A DNA stretch of 64,000 bases, from the NCBI GenBank assembly GCA_045595445.1, contig JAZOAK010000069.1, forward strand, positions 62,001-126,000. The letters are read 5' to 3'. The stretch is from RGIG3009 sp045595445 (GTDB lineage Bacteria; Bacillota; Clostridia; Oscillospirales; Acutalibacteraceae). The notes below the pieces were generated by a model. That model was not told the origin of the DNA. It did no database searches and saw only the letters and a list, made by a program, of their open reading frames with translations. Shown here piece after piece: positions 1 to 7,823 of the stretch (positions are counted from its first letter, which is position 1; every line of letters starts with the position of its first letter). Made by a program: the position numbers and the translations under genes.

Positions 1-131
1 CCGCCTTTACCGCTGCTGACCGCTACCACTTTTTTAATATGGCTGAACTCGTTCAGTTTTGCGTGCAAATCCTTTTCGCGCTCACCGCAATTTTGCGAGC
101 AAGAGCTGCAATCGTGTGTACATTCACTCAT
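1..131 (-). CDS. Mrp/ApbC (NBP35-type) P-loop iron-sulfur carrier ATPase, N-terminal fragment
   Basis: Only the first 43 codons are inside the window; the gene runs off the left edge. The start ATG follows an AGGAGG-type ribosome binding site. The N-terminus is Cys-rich (CTHDCSSCSQNC), then comes a short helix and VVAVSSGKGG, which is the start of the deviant Walker A (GKGGVGKS) of Mrp/ApbC proteins. These ATPases bind and transfer Fe-S clusters to apoproteins in the cytosol. The Cys-rich head followed by KGG is typical of the clostridial short Mrp forms. Family call is from motif only; the catalytic body is not visible. Confidence 0.8.
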   Translation of the reverse strand, partial: MSECTHDCSSCSQNCGEREKDLHAKLNEFSHIKKVVAVSSGKG

Positions 132-157
132 GATAAAACCTCCTAAATACGTTAAGA

Positions 158-184
158 ACGGGGTTCGCTGCGAGCGAACCCCGT
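158..184 (-). terminator. Perfect 12-bp stem-loop between sugar transferase and mrp genes
   Basis: ACGGGGTTCGCT and its exact complement are separated by a 3-nt loop, just downstream of the sugar transferase stop. The following minus-strand sequence is only weakly T-rich (TTCTTAACGTATTT), so it may be a leaky terminator or an mRNA-stabilising hairpin ahead of mrp. Confidence 0.6.
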
Positions 185-218
185 AACAGTTGTTATTATA
201 TCCGATTTTGTAAAAAAA

Positions 219-899
219 TCAAGCGGAATGTCTTGTCTTGGCCGGTGTGGCGCTGATGTCAGCGTTTGCGCCTTCCACAATGCCCTCCGAATGAATTACC
301 TGCATCGCGGTTTTCACCAAAATCGACACATCTTCTTTCAGCGAATAGGTTTTCGCATACTCGCTGTCCAAACGCGCTTTTTCGTAGACTGTCACGGTGT
401 CGCGACCGCTAACCTGTGCCAGACCCGTGATGCCCGGACGAACACGGCTGGCGCCGTTGCGATGACGCAAACGGAGCAGGTCACGCTCCGACAACACAAC
501 CGGACGCGGACCGACAAAGCTCATATCCCCCTTGAGCACGTTAAACAACTGGGGAAGCTCGTCCAAACTCATGCGGCGAAGTAACCCGCCCACACGAGAA
601 ATGTACTTCTCGGGGTTTTCCAGCTTGTGTGTTGCCATGTTGGCGGGAGCCGACACGCTCATCGTGCGGAATTTATAAATTTTGAACGGTGTATCAAAAC
701 GTCCCATACGGTTCTGAACAAAAATCGGGGAACCTTTGGTATCGATCGCGGCAACAATCGCCACAACCACCATCACGGGAGATAACGCAATGATAAACAT
801 GAGAGCAAACAGAATGTCCAAGCAACGCTTAAACGAAGAATAGCCACCGGCGTTTTTGGCGTTGTTTGTATTAGCTTGCAGAGCAACGACTCCACGCAT
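219..899 (-). CDS. Short-form sugar-phosphate transferase (bacterial sugar transferase family)
   Basis: This 226-residue protein matches the catalytic module of polyprenyl-phosphate hexose-1-phosphate transferases (WbaP/PglC type), which load the first sugar onto undecaprenyl phosphate for surface glycan synthesis. One hydrophobic segment (FALMFIIALSPVMVVVAIVAAI) near residues 30-50 is followed by KFRTM, DELPQLFNVLKGDMSFVGPRP and RPGITGLAQVSGRD, the family's conserved blocks. It lacks the multi-helix N-terminus of full WbaP. The chosen ATG has AGGAGG eight bases upstream; an in-frame start 29 codons earlier lacks one. A second, divergent paralogue lies at 1253. The sugar substrate cannot be read from sequence. 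Confidence 0.88.
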   Translation of the reverse strand: MRGVVALQANTNNAKNAGGYSSFKRCLDILFALMFIIALSPVMVVVAIVAAIDTKGSPIFVQNRMGRFDTPFKIYKFRTMSVSAPANMATHKLENPEKYISRVGGLLRRMSLDELPQLFNVLKGDMSFVGPRPVVLSERDLLRLRHRNGASRVRPGITGLAQVSGRDTVTVYEKARLDSEYAKTYSLKEDVSILVKTAMQVIHSEGIVEGANADISATPAKTRHSA

Positions 900-985
900 A
901 ATGGTCTCCTCCTTTTCTTTCTGACTGACATGGTCTCGTGTATCTGACAAAGGAAACAATCGCTGTTTCGCGATCGCCGAAAGCA

Positions 986-1014
986 ATTATACTATCCCCA
1001 TTTTCAAAAATCAA
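986..1014 (-). promoter_or_regulatory. Sigma-A promoter of the minus-strand sugar transferase
   Basis: On the minus strand TTGATT (1009-1014) and TATAAT (986-991) are 17 bp apart. This leaves a leader of roughly 80 nt before the ATG at 899. Confidence 0.75.
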
Positions 1015-1042
1015 GACTTTTTCTGTGAATGGGAAAAAGTCT
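1014..1042. promoter_or_regulatory. Inverted repeat abutting the -35 box, candidate operator
   Basis: AGACTTTTTC and GAAAAAGTCT form perfect 10-bp arms around a 9-bp spacer. The dyad ends exactly at the -35 hexamer of the sugar transferase promoter. A regulator binding here is an inference; it could also be a transcribed hairpin on the plus strand. Confidence 0.4.
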
Positions 1043-1140
1043 GTATAGCCAACCGATTTTATCCAAACCGCAACTGCTGTTTTTGTCTAATTTGCACTAA
1101 AAAACAGCTCTTTTTTTGCAGTAGAAACGCCTGTTTTTTT

Positions 1141-1169
1141 AAAATTTTATCGTTTATCGGTAAAATTTT
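1141..1169. repeat. AT-rich inverted repeat in the divergent intergenic gap
   Basis: AAAATTTTATCG and CGGTAAAATTTT form a 12-bp stem with one mismatch and a 5-nt loop, in the 353-bp gap between the two divergent sugar transferase genes. The rest of the gap is AT-rich, with a possible -10 box (TATACT, 1214-1219) for the plus-strand gene; no convincing -35 is seen. Confidence 0.4.
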
Positions 1170-1252
1170 CATGATTAGCCATGTGGTTCCGCCGTGATTT
1201 TCGTTATTTCGGATATACTAATTTCAATCCGATTTAATGAGGAGCGCATCGT

Positions 1253-1855
1253 GTGTATACCGGTTTGAAACGTTTATTGGATATCGTACTGTCGTTGTTT
1301 TTACTCGTCTTATTATCTCCGCTTTTTGCCATCGTTGCATTGATCGTGCGCATGGATTCCGATGGGCCTGCAATATTTCGACAACTACGCTCAGGACAAG
1401 GCGGTCGCTTGTTCGTTATCTATAAATTCCGCACAATGATGACGGCGGCACCTGCCAACATTGCCACCGCACAGTTACAACACCCCCAGCGATATATTAC
1501 ACCGGTCGGTCGTTTTTTGCGACAAACCAGTCTTGATGAACTGCCACAACTGTGGAACGTTCTCAAAGGCGATATGAGCTTTGTCGGCCCGCGTCCGGTA
1601 ATCCCATCGGAAATTTATCTGCTCCGTCTGCGCCGCCGCTTGGGAGCAGATACGGTGCGTCCCGGCATCACGGGTCTTGCTCAAATTCGCGGTCGTGACA
1701 ATTTACCGCCGCGAACAAAGGCGCAATATGACGCGGAATACGCGCTCAACTACACCTTCTTACTCGACTGCTATATCTTTTTCTCCACCCTGCGCTACGT
1801 ACTGCGCCGAGAGGGTATTCACGAAGGCAGTGCCGATCTGTATCAAAAACCGTAA
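1253..1855 (+). CDS. Second short-form sugar-phosphate transferase
   Basis: A 200-residue paralogue of the gene at 219-899, divergently transcribed. It has one N-terminal membrane segment (residues about 8-30), then KFRTM, SLDELPQLWNVLKGDMSFVG and VRPGITGLAQIRGRD. The start is GTG, chosen because GAGGAG lies about nine bases upstream and MYTGLKRLLD then aligns with the paralogue's entry into the membrane. It likely transfers a hexose-1-phosphate to a polyprenyl carrier at the inner face of the membrane. No glycosyltransferase cluster follows, so the glycan it starts is unknown. Confidence 0.88.
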   Translation: MYTGLKRLLDIVLSLFLLVLLSPLFAIVALIVRMDSDGPAIFRQLRSGQGGRLFVIYKFRTMMTAAPANIATAQLQHPQRYITPVGRFLRQTSLDELPQLWNVLKGDMSFVGPRPVIPSEIYLLRLRRRLGADTVRPGITGLAQIRGRDNLPPRTKAQYDAEYALNYTFLLDCYIFFSTLRYVLRREGIHEGSADLYQKP

Positions 1856-1900
1856 CCATTCCGCTCCATCGCGCGTATTGTAAAGCGAAGGAGTGATACG

Positions 1901-2977
1901 ATGTCGGCATTTCAAGCACCGGTACGGTTCTTTTTGGGCAGTAATACCCCCGCAGGCTTCGTCGGCACAACCGAAAGGCTGTATACCCCCGACGGTTGGC
2001 GGGTATACCTTCTCAAAAGCGGTGCAGGGACAGGCAAATCCACGCTGTTGCGACGTGTATACGAGCAACTTACCGCTCTCGGTGACACAGCCGAGGTCTT
2101 TTGCTGTTCCTCCGACCCGCGCTCACTGGATGCGGTACGGTTCCCCGATCGGCGGCTTTGTCTGATCGACGGCACCGCACCACACAGCGTAGAACCGCTG
2201 TATTGGGGAGCCGTAGAACAGATCGTTCCGCTGTCGCTTTGCATGGGCTCGCTGCATGACAACGCTTCTGCGGTGATGGCGCTGACGGACGAAAACCGCG
2301 ACTTGCACCGTCGCTGTTGTAAACAGCTGCGCGCGGCAGCTTCCTTGCTGCAAGACGCTCGCCGCATTGAAAACGATTGTCTGGACCATGAAAAAGTATG
2401 CCGCTTCGCCCGACGACTTTCGATTTCCGAATGGCAAAGCGGAAAGGCCAAGGCAACCCCCTTTGCAAGTGAAACGCGCTTTCTGAGCGCGTTTACTCCG
2501 GACGGCTGGATCACGCTTTACGATACCATGCAAGCGCTTTGTCCCCGCATTTACGCGATTGAAGACGAACAAGGAATGGCAGCTTCTCTGCTGCTGTCCG
2601 AACTGGAAAAAACAGCTGTCGCCGACGGAAAACATTGTATTGCGTGCCCCTGTCCCTTGTTTCCGAACGATGGGCCCGAACACCTGCTGTTGCCGGATCT
2701 CGGTCTTGCTTTTACCGCCTCCAACAGTTTTCACAAGGTAGATTTCCCGATTTTCAGGCGGATCCATGCCTCCCGCTTTTTGGACACGGAACAATTACGT
2801 TGCCACCGCCAGCGACTGTCTTTTCTCCGCCGTGCCGCCGCCGAGATGCTGCGCGAAGCAACCTCCTTATCGGCACAAGCAAAAGCCGTACACGATCAAT
2901 TAGAGAAATACAGTGCCGCTGTGATGGATTGGCAACGCTATGAAGAACTTACCGACGAGGTGTTACAGAACATATAA
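1901..2977 (+). CDS. P-loop ATPase-like protein with an intact first and degenerate second repeat
   Basis: The 358-residue product begins FFLGSNTPAGF and carries a Walker A GAGTGKST at about residues 43-50, then CCSSDPRSLDAV and LIDGTAPH. This pattern fits a conserved Firmicutes P-loop family of unknown role built from two homologous halves. In the second half the matching place (EDEQGMAASLLLSELEKT) lacks the glycine-lysine loop, so only the first half should bind nucleotide; CPLFPNDGPEHLLLPDLGLAFTAS resembles the post-P-loop stretch of the first. A good ribosome binding site (GAAGGAG) precedes the ATG. Function is not known; family recognition is by memory of sequence pattern only. Confidence 0.7.
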   Translation: MSAFQAPVRFFLGSNTPAGFVGTTERLYTPDGWRVYLLKSGAGTGKSTLLRRVYEQLTALGDTAEVFCCSSDPRSLDAVRFPDRRLCLIDGTAPHSVEPLYWGAVEQIVPLSLCMGSLHDNASAVMALTDENRDLHRRCCKQLRAAASLLQDARRIENDCLDHEKVCRFARRLSISEWQSGKAKATPFASETRFLSAFTPDGWITLYDTMQALCPRIYAIEDEQGMAASLLLSELEKTAVADGKHCIACPCPLFPNDGPEHLLLPDLGLAFTASNSFHKVDFPIFRRIHASRFLDTEQLRCHRQRLSFLRRAAAEMLREATSLSAQAKAVHDQLEKYSAAVMDWQRYEELTDEVLQNI

Positions 2978-2981
2978 AGAA

Positions 2982-3020
2982 AGCGGAGAATCGTGTTATA
3001 CGATTCTCCGCTCTTTTGTT
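2982..3020. terminator. Bidirectional terminator between convergent genes
   Basis: AGCGGAGAATCG pairs perfectly with CGATTCTCCGCT around a 7-nt loop, followed by CTTTTGTTT on the plus strand. It ends the P-loop gene and can also end the convergent membrane protein gene. Confidence 0.85.
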
Positions 3021-4153
3021 TATTCAGAAGATTTTTGCTTTAATGCTTCACGATACCGTATATAATCCGTCAAGAGCATTTGAATGACTGCCATACACGG
3101 CGCGCCGAGGAAGATACCCCAGAACCCAAATAACCCGCCGAACACGGTAATGCCAAGCAAGACGTAGATCGGTCGAATACCGACGTTATCGCCGATAATA
3201 CGCGGTTGGATGATGTTCGCATCGATCTGCTGCATCACGATAATATAAATCGCAATAAACAACGCTCCGTAGAAATTGCCGGATAACAACATGATAAGCA
3301 CGCTGAGCACACCGCCGATTAGAGCGCCAAAATACGGCACCATGTTCATAATGCCGAGCAACATACCAAACACGGGGGCGTTCGGCATCCGAGCAAGCAG
3401 AAAACCGATGGTCGCCAGAACACCGACAACCAACGCATCGATCAACTGGCTGTATATATAATTGTAGAAAATGCGCGCCGTTTTATGTCCGTACAACGAC
3501 ATTGATTCCATCGTGCGCGGCTTGAATACCAACCCCAACACCGATTTGCACGCTGCGACCAACGATTCTCTGCCAAGCAGCATATACACCGACACGATGA
3601 TCGCCATCACGCCGTCCACGACCGAAGACGTGACTTGGCTGATACTGCTCAAATAACTGAGCATCCGCTCGACGGTAAGATATTGTTGCACGAACGCGTA
3701 CATCTCGTTGATCTTACCTTGAACATCAAAATTCTCAAGCAACCCACCCGATTGCGTGTGTTGTTGCAGGAAGGACATCACGTTCGTATAATAAACGGGA
3801 ACGTTCGCTATGAAATCCTTTAAGGCCGTAACCAGCGCCGGAATCACAATGTAAACCAAACCGGCAACAAGTCCTAATGCCAATACGTACACGATGAGCA
3901 CCGCCAGCGGTCGTGCCGCTTTTTGGAAGAATTTTGCTTTTCGTTTGCGAAAAAATCCGTCGATGCGGTTGACCGGTCCAAACAGCAAAAACGCAATAAC
4001 AAAGCCGATCACAAACGGTGTCAAGATGGAAAGCAACCGCAAGAAAGCGGCCCAAATCCACCCTAAACTGTCAAACGCCTTGTATACCACGATTAACGCA
4101 AGGCCCAACAAAAACAGTGTCACCCACTGTGCCAGGTTTTTATTGTGCTTCAT
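3020..4153 (-). CDS. AI-2E/PerM family membrane protein
   Basis: A 377-residue polytopic protein with about eight hydrophobic segments. A first pair lies near residues 10-55, a third is near 70-100, and a dense C-terminal set contains PYFGALIGGVLSVLIML and QPRIIGDNVGIRPIYVLLGI, which is typical of the AI-2E transporter (YdiK/PerM/YtvI) family. Members have been linked to autoinducer, small-solute or ion export, so the substrate is open. The ATG at 4153 is preferred over a TTG seven codons upstream because AGGAGGTGAC lies at the right distance. It follows dnaJ by 58 bp and may be read through from that operon. Confidence 0.85.
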   Translation of the reverse strand: MKHNKNLAQWVTLFLLGLALIVVYKAFDSLGWIWAAFLRLLSILTPFVIGFVIAFLLFGPVNRIDGFFRKRKAKFFQKAARPLAVLIVYVLALGLVAGLVYIVIPALVTALKDFIANVPVYYTNVMSFLQQHTQSGGLLENFDVQGKINEMYAFVQQYLTVERMLSYLSSISQVTSSVVDGVMAIIVSVYMLLGRESLVAACKSVLGLVFKPRTMESMSLYGHKTARIFYNYIYSQLIDALVVGVLATIGFLLARMPNAPVFGMLLGIMNMVPYFGALIGGVLSVLIMLLSGNFYGALFIAIYIIVMQQIDANIIQPRIIGDNVGIRPIYVLLGITVFGGLFGFWGIFLGAPCMAVIQMLLTDYIRYREALKQKSSE

Positions 4154-4211
4154 CCCGTCGTCACCTCCTACCAAGTTTCAGTATAGCAACAAATCTCACA
4201 AAACGCAACGG

Positions 4212-5357
4212 TTAGTTGAATGCGTCTTTTACTTTGTCAAAAAACGTTTTGCGTTTTTGATAATTTTTGTCGCCGAGGGACTCTTCAAACGCTTTGAGCA
4301 AGTCCTTTTGTTTGGACGACAGACTCTTGGGCACTTCCACCGTAACACGAGCAATCAAATCGCCTTTGCCGCGTCCGTTGACGTAAGCAATTCCCTTGCC
4401 ACGCAAGCGAATGATCTCACCGGGTTGTGTGCCTTCTTTAATGGTGTACGGCGCCTTACCCTCCAACGTGGGAATTTCAATCTCGGCACCGAGCGCCAGT
4501 TGTGCAAAGGTCAGCGGTAATTCGTACAAAAGATTATAATTGTCACGTTCAAAGATGGGATGCGGTCGAACCGATACGTGGACTTCCAGATCGCCGGCAG
4601 GCCCACCGTTTATCCCCGCATTTCCCTTGCCGCGCACCGTAAGGACTTGGCCATCGTCAATACCGGCAGGAATGTTCACGCCCACCTTGGTGCTCACGCG
4701 CACCTGACCGCCGCCGCGACAATCCGGACACGGCGTTTCGATGATCTTGCCCTTGCCGTGACACCGTGAACACACCGTCTGGGTTTGTATCACGCCAAAC
4801 GGCGTGCGCTGTCCTCTGGTCTCCTGACCTGTTCCGTGACACGTCGGGCAAGTGGAAACCGTCGTTCCTTTTGCTGCACCGGATCCGCCGCAGGTGCGGC
4901 AGGTTTCGATCACACGAACATCGACCTGCTTTTGGCAGCCGAATGCCGCTTCTTCAAACGACAAAACAACCGATGTCGTCGCATCGCCGCCGCGTCGGGG
5001 TGCGTTCGGGTTAACGCGCTGACCGCCACCACCGCCAAAGAACGACGAGAACAAGTCACCAAAGTCAAAGTCCATACCGCCGCCCCAGCCGCCATAGCCA
5101 CCGGCTCCGCCTGCACCGAAGTTCGGATCCACACCGGCATGACCAAACTGGTCATAGCGCGCCTTTTTATCGGAATCCGACAGCACCTCATACGCCTCGT
5201 TGACCTCTTTGAAACACGCCTCCGCCTGCTTGTCGCCCGGATGCAAGTCGGGATGGTATTGTTTCGCCATCTTGCGATAGGCTTTTTTTATTTCGTCCTC
5301 AGACGCGCCTTTTTGCACGCCGAGCACTTCATAATAATCACGTTTTTCCCCTGCCAT
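4212..5357 (-). CDS. dnaJ: Type I J-protein co-chaperone DnaJ
   Basis: A 381-residue cytosolic co-chaperone that delivers clients to DnaK and stimulates its ATPase. The J domain (about 1-70) holds the YHPD signature. A Gly/Phe-rich linker (GAGGAGGYGGWGGG) follows. Then come four CxxCxGxG zinc repeats between about 145 and 215 (CRTCGGSG, CPTCHGTG, CSRCHGKG, CPDCRGGG), and finally the two-part substrate-binding C-terminal domain. Length and domain order are normal. It is the last chaperone gene of hrcA-grpE-dnaK-dnaJ, separated from dnaK by a 13-bp stem-loop. Confidence 0.98.
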   Translation of the reverse strand: MAGEKRDYYEVLGVQKGASEDEIKKAYRKMAKQYHPDLHPGDKQAEACFKEVNEAYEVLSDSDKKARYDQFGHAGVDPNFGAGGAGGYGGWGGGMDFDFGDLFSSFFGGGGGQRVNPNAPRRGGDATTSVVLSFEEAAFGCQKQVDVRVIETCRTCGGSGAAKGTTVSTCPTCHGTGQETRGQRTPFGVIQTQTVCSRCHGKGKIIETPCPDCRGGGQVRVSTKVGVNIPAGIDDGQVLTVRGKGNAGINGGPAGDLEVHVSVRPHPIFERDNYNLLYELPLTFAQLALGAEIEIPTLEGKAPYTIKEGTQPGEIIRLRGKGIAYVNGRGKGDLIARVTVEVPKSLSSKQKDLLKAFEESLGDKNYQKRKTFFDKVKDAFN

Positions 5358-5379
5358 ATGTTACACTCCAAAGATAGGA

Positions 5380-5407
5380 ATCAGTCGGACCAAATGGTCC
5401 GACTGAT
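5380..5407 (-). terminator. 13-bp stem-loop between dnaK and dnaJ
   Basis: ATCAGTCGGACCA and TGGTCCGACTGAT are perfect complements around two bases (so an effective 4-nt loop). No T-tract follows on the minus strand, so it is more likely an attenuating, processing or stabilising hairpin than a full terminator. It would lower dnaJ output relative to dnaK. Confidence 0.55.
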
Positions 5408-5422
5408 GTTTTCGGTTGTGAT

Positions 5423-7240
5423 TTAATGCACTTCGCCGTTGTAATAGCCCTCACCGGCATCCGGCGGTACCGTGCCGTCGTCGGCTGGAGCGGCACCCTC
5501 GGCGGGTGCTGCGGCCTTATACACCTTTTCGGAAACTTCGTAGAATTTCTTCATCAGGTCTTCCTGAGCCGTTTTGACCGCATCGTCGCTCTCGCCCTTT
5601 AAGGCTTCTTTGAGCGCATCGATCTTGGTTTGCAGTTCCGTCTTGTCAGCTTCCTCTAATTTATCACCAAGCTCCTCAATGGCTTTTTCGCACTGGTACA
5701 CCGCTTGATCGGCGCCGTTGCGCAGTTCCACCGTTTCGCGCTTTTTCTTGTCTTCTTCGGCATACTGCTCTGCCTCACGAACAGCCTTTTCCACGTCTTC
5801 TTTGGACATGTTGGTATTGGAAGTGATGGTGATCGCCTGCTCTTTGCCGGTGCCCAAATCCTTTGCACTGACGTTCACGATACCGTTTGCATCAATATCA
5901 AAGGTAACTTCGATCTGCGGCACACCACGACGTGCGGGAGCAATGCCATCCAGGTGGAACATGCCGAGTGTTTTATTGTCGCGGGCAAATTCACGTTCAC
6001 CCTGCAACACGTGCACTTCAACCGACGGCTGGTTATCCTGCGCCGTGGAGAAGATCTGCGATTTCTTGGTCGGGATGGTGGTATTGCGCTCGATCACGCG
6101 GGTCATCACACCGCCCATGGTTTCAACGCCGAGCGACAACGGGGTAACGTCAAGCAACAACAAGCCCTTGACCTCGCCGCCGAGAACACCCGCCTGCAAT
6201 GCCGCACCCATGGCGACACACTCATCGGGGTTGATGCCTTTGAACGGCTCTTTGCCCATGAATTTCTGTACCGCTTCCTGCACCGCAGGGATACGGGTGG
6301 AACCGCCAACGAGCAACACTTTATCAATCTCAGAAGCAGCAAGACCGCTATCGGAAAGCGCTTGTCTGACCGGCTGCATCGTCGCATCAACGAGATCGGC
6401 GGTCAAACGGTTGAAATCCGCACGGCTGAGCGTCATGTCCAAGTGTTTCGGACCGGTAGCGTCCGCCGTGATAAAGGGCAGGTTGATGTTACTGGTCATA
6501 CCGCCGGACAATTCGATCTTGGTTTTCTCTGCCGCCTCACGCAAACGCTGTACCGCCATCTTATCTGCGGACAGATCCACGCCGGTCTCCTTGCGGAAAC
6601 CGTCGATCAGCCAATTCACGATCTTTTGGTCGAAGTCGTCGCCGCCCAGACGGTTGTTACCCGCCGTGGCAAGCACTTCTTGCACGCCGTCGCCCATCTC
6701 GATGATGGATACGTCGAACGTACCGCCGCCGAGGTCGTACACCATGATCTTCTGATCGTTTTCTTTATCGATACCGTAAGCAAGCGCCGCCGCGGTGGGC
6801 TCGTTGATGATACGCTTGACTTCCAGACCCGCAATCTTACCGGCATCCTTGGTTGCCTGACGCTGTGCGTCGGTAAAGTAAGCGGGAACCGTAATGACCG
6901 CCTCGGTCACCGTATCGCCGAGATAGGCTTCCGCATCCTGCTTTAATTTAGCAAGGATCATCGCGGAGATCTCCTGCGGGGTATACTCCTTATCGTCAAT
7001 TGCCACCTTCTTCGCGGAACCCATATCGCGCTTGATGGACGAAATGGTGCGATCCGGATTGGACACCGCCTGTTGCTTTGCCACACGACCGACAATGCGC
7101 TCGCCATCTTTCTTAAACGCAACGACCGACGGAGTCGTACGCGCACCCTCAGCGTTGGGGATAACAACGGCTTCGCCGCCCTCAATAACCGAAACGCAAG
7201 AGTTGGTGGTACCTAAGTCAATACCAATAATTTTTGCCAT
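5423..7240 (-). CDS. dnaK: Hsp70 chaperone DnaK
   Basis: A 605-residue ATP-dependent foldase acting with DnaJ and GrpE. The N-terminus IIGIDLGTTNSCVSV is the first phosphate loop of the nucleotide-binding domain; NEPTAAALAYG, DLGGGTFDVS and LVGGSTRIP are the other Hsp70 signatures, followed by the substrate-binding domain from about residue 360 and a helical lid. The lid is normal, but the extreme tail ends PPDAGEGYYNGEVH rather than the acidic EEVD-like end common in bacterial DnaK. A strong ribosome binding site (AGGAGG) precedes the ATG. Expression is expected to respond to HrcA through the CIRCE upstream of hrcA. Confidence 0.98.
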   Translation of the reverse strand: MAKIIGIDLGTTNSCVSVIEGGEAVVIPNAEGARTTPSVVAFKKDGERIVGRVAKQQAVSNPDRTISSIKRDMGSAKKVAIDDKEYTPQEISAMILAKLKQDAEAYLGDTVTEAVITVPAYFTDAQRQATKDAGKIAGLEVKRIINEPTAAALAYGIDKENDQKIMVYDLGGGTFDVSIIEMGDGVQEVLATAGNNRLGGDDFDQKIVNWLIDGFRKETGVDLSADKMAVQRLREAAEKTKIELSGGMTSNINLPFITADATGPKHLDMTLSRADFNRLTADLVDATMQPVRQALSDSGLAASEIDKVLLVGGSTRIPAVQEAVQKFMGKEPFKGINPDECVAMGAALQAGVLGGEVKGLLLLDVTPLSLGVETMGGVMTRVIERNTTIPTKKSQIFSTAQDNQPSVEVHVLQGEREFARDNKTLGMFHLDGIAPARRGVPQIEVTFDIDANGIVNVSAKDLGTGKEQAITITSNTNMSKEDVEKAVREAEQYAEEDKKKRETVELRNGADQAVYQCEKAIEELGDKLEEADKTELQTKIDALKEALKGESDDAVKTAQEDLMKKFYEVSEKVYKAAAPAEGAAPADDGTVPPDAGEGYYNGEVH

Positions 7241-7279
7241 GGGATTTGCCTCCTATATATACTATATTATAATACGAAA

Positions 7280-7804
7280 TTAATTTGCCACCTTGACCAT
7301 TGCGGGGCGCAACACGCGCGCGCCGAGCGCATAGCCTTTTTGGTAGACCTCTGTAACGGTTTCCGGCTCTACACCGTCTGCGTCTTCCCGCATCACGGCA
7401 TTGTGTCGCTCCGGATCAAAGACTTGGTTCAAAGCGGGGATCTCTTCGAGCCCCAGCGTTCCCAGCGTTTCACCAAACTGGCGAACCACCATTTCCACGC
7501 CTTTTTTATACTCGCCGTTTTCGGGCGACTCCACCGCGCGCTCCAAATTGTCAATCACGGGCAACAGCGCTTTCAGTACCTCCGCTTTGACAAACGAGCC
7601 AAGCTGTTCTTTTTCTTGATCGGTGCGGCGCTTGTAGTTGGCATATTCCGCCAACACGCGCTGATACTGATCCTGCGTTTGTGTCAACTGCTCTTGAAGC
7701 TGCACAAGTTCAGTGTTGACGGGTTCTTCTGTGTTATTCTCCGTTTGTGTCTCGACCTCTGTATTTTCGTCTTCTGTTATCAGATCGCGTTTTTCTTCTT
7801 CCAC
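7280..7804 (-). CDS. grpE: Nucleotide exchange factor GrpE
   Basis: A 174-residue DnaK cofactor that releases ADP. A long acidic, low-complexity head (residues 1-40, Glu/Thr/Asn-rich) is followed by the coiled-coil dimerisation helix (LVQLQEQLTQTQDQYQRVLA) and RTDQEKEQLG, then the beta-wing domain with HNAVMREDADGVEP and GYALGARVLRPAMVKV, the GrpE C-terminal signature. The start is GTG, with GGAGGG about seven bases upstream. It sits between hrcA and dnaK with short gaps, as in most Firmicutes. Confidence 0.97.
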   Translation of the reverse strand: MEEEKRDLITEDENTEVETQTENNTEEPVNTELVQLQEQLTQTQDQYQRVLAEYANYKRRTDQEKEQLGSFVKAEVLKALLPVIDNLERAVESPENGEYKKGVEMVVRQFGETLGTLGLEEIPALNQVFDPERHNAVMREDADGVEPETVTEVYQKGYALGARVLRPAMVKVAN

Positions 7805-7823
7805 GAGAAGCCCTCCTTATCTG

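Noticed and set aside
5705..6946. Long plus-strand open frames opposite dnaK
   Set aside because: Antisense shadows of a perfectly conserved gene, with no start signals of their own.
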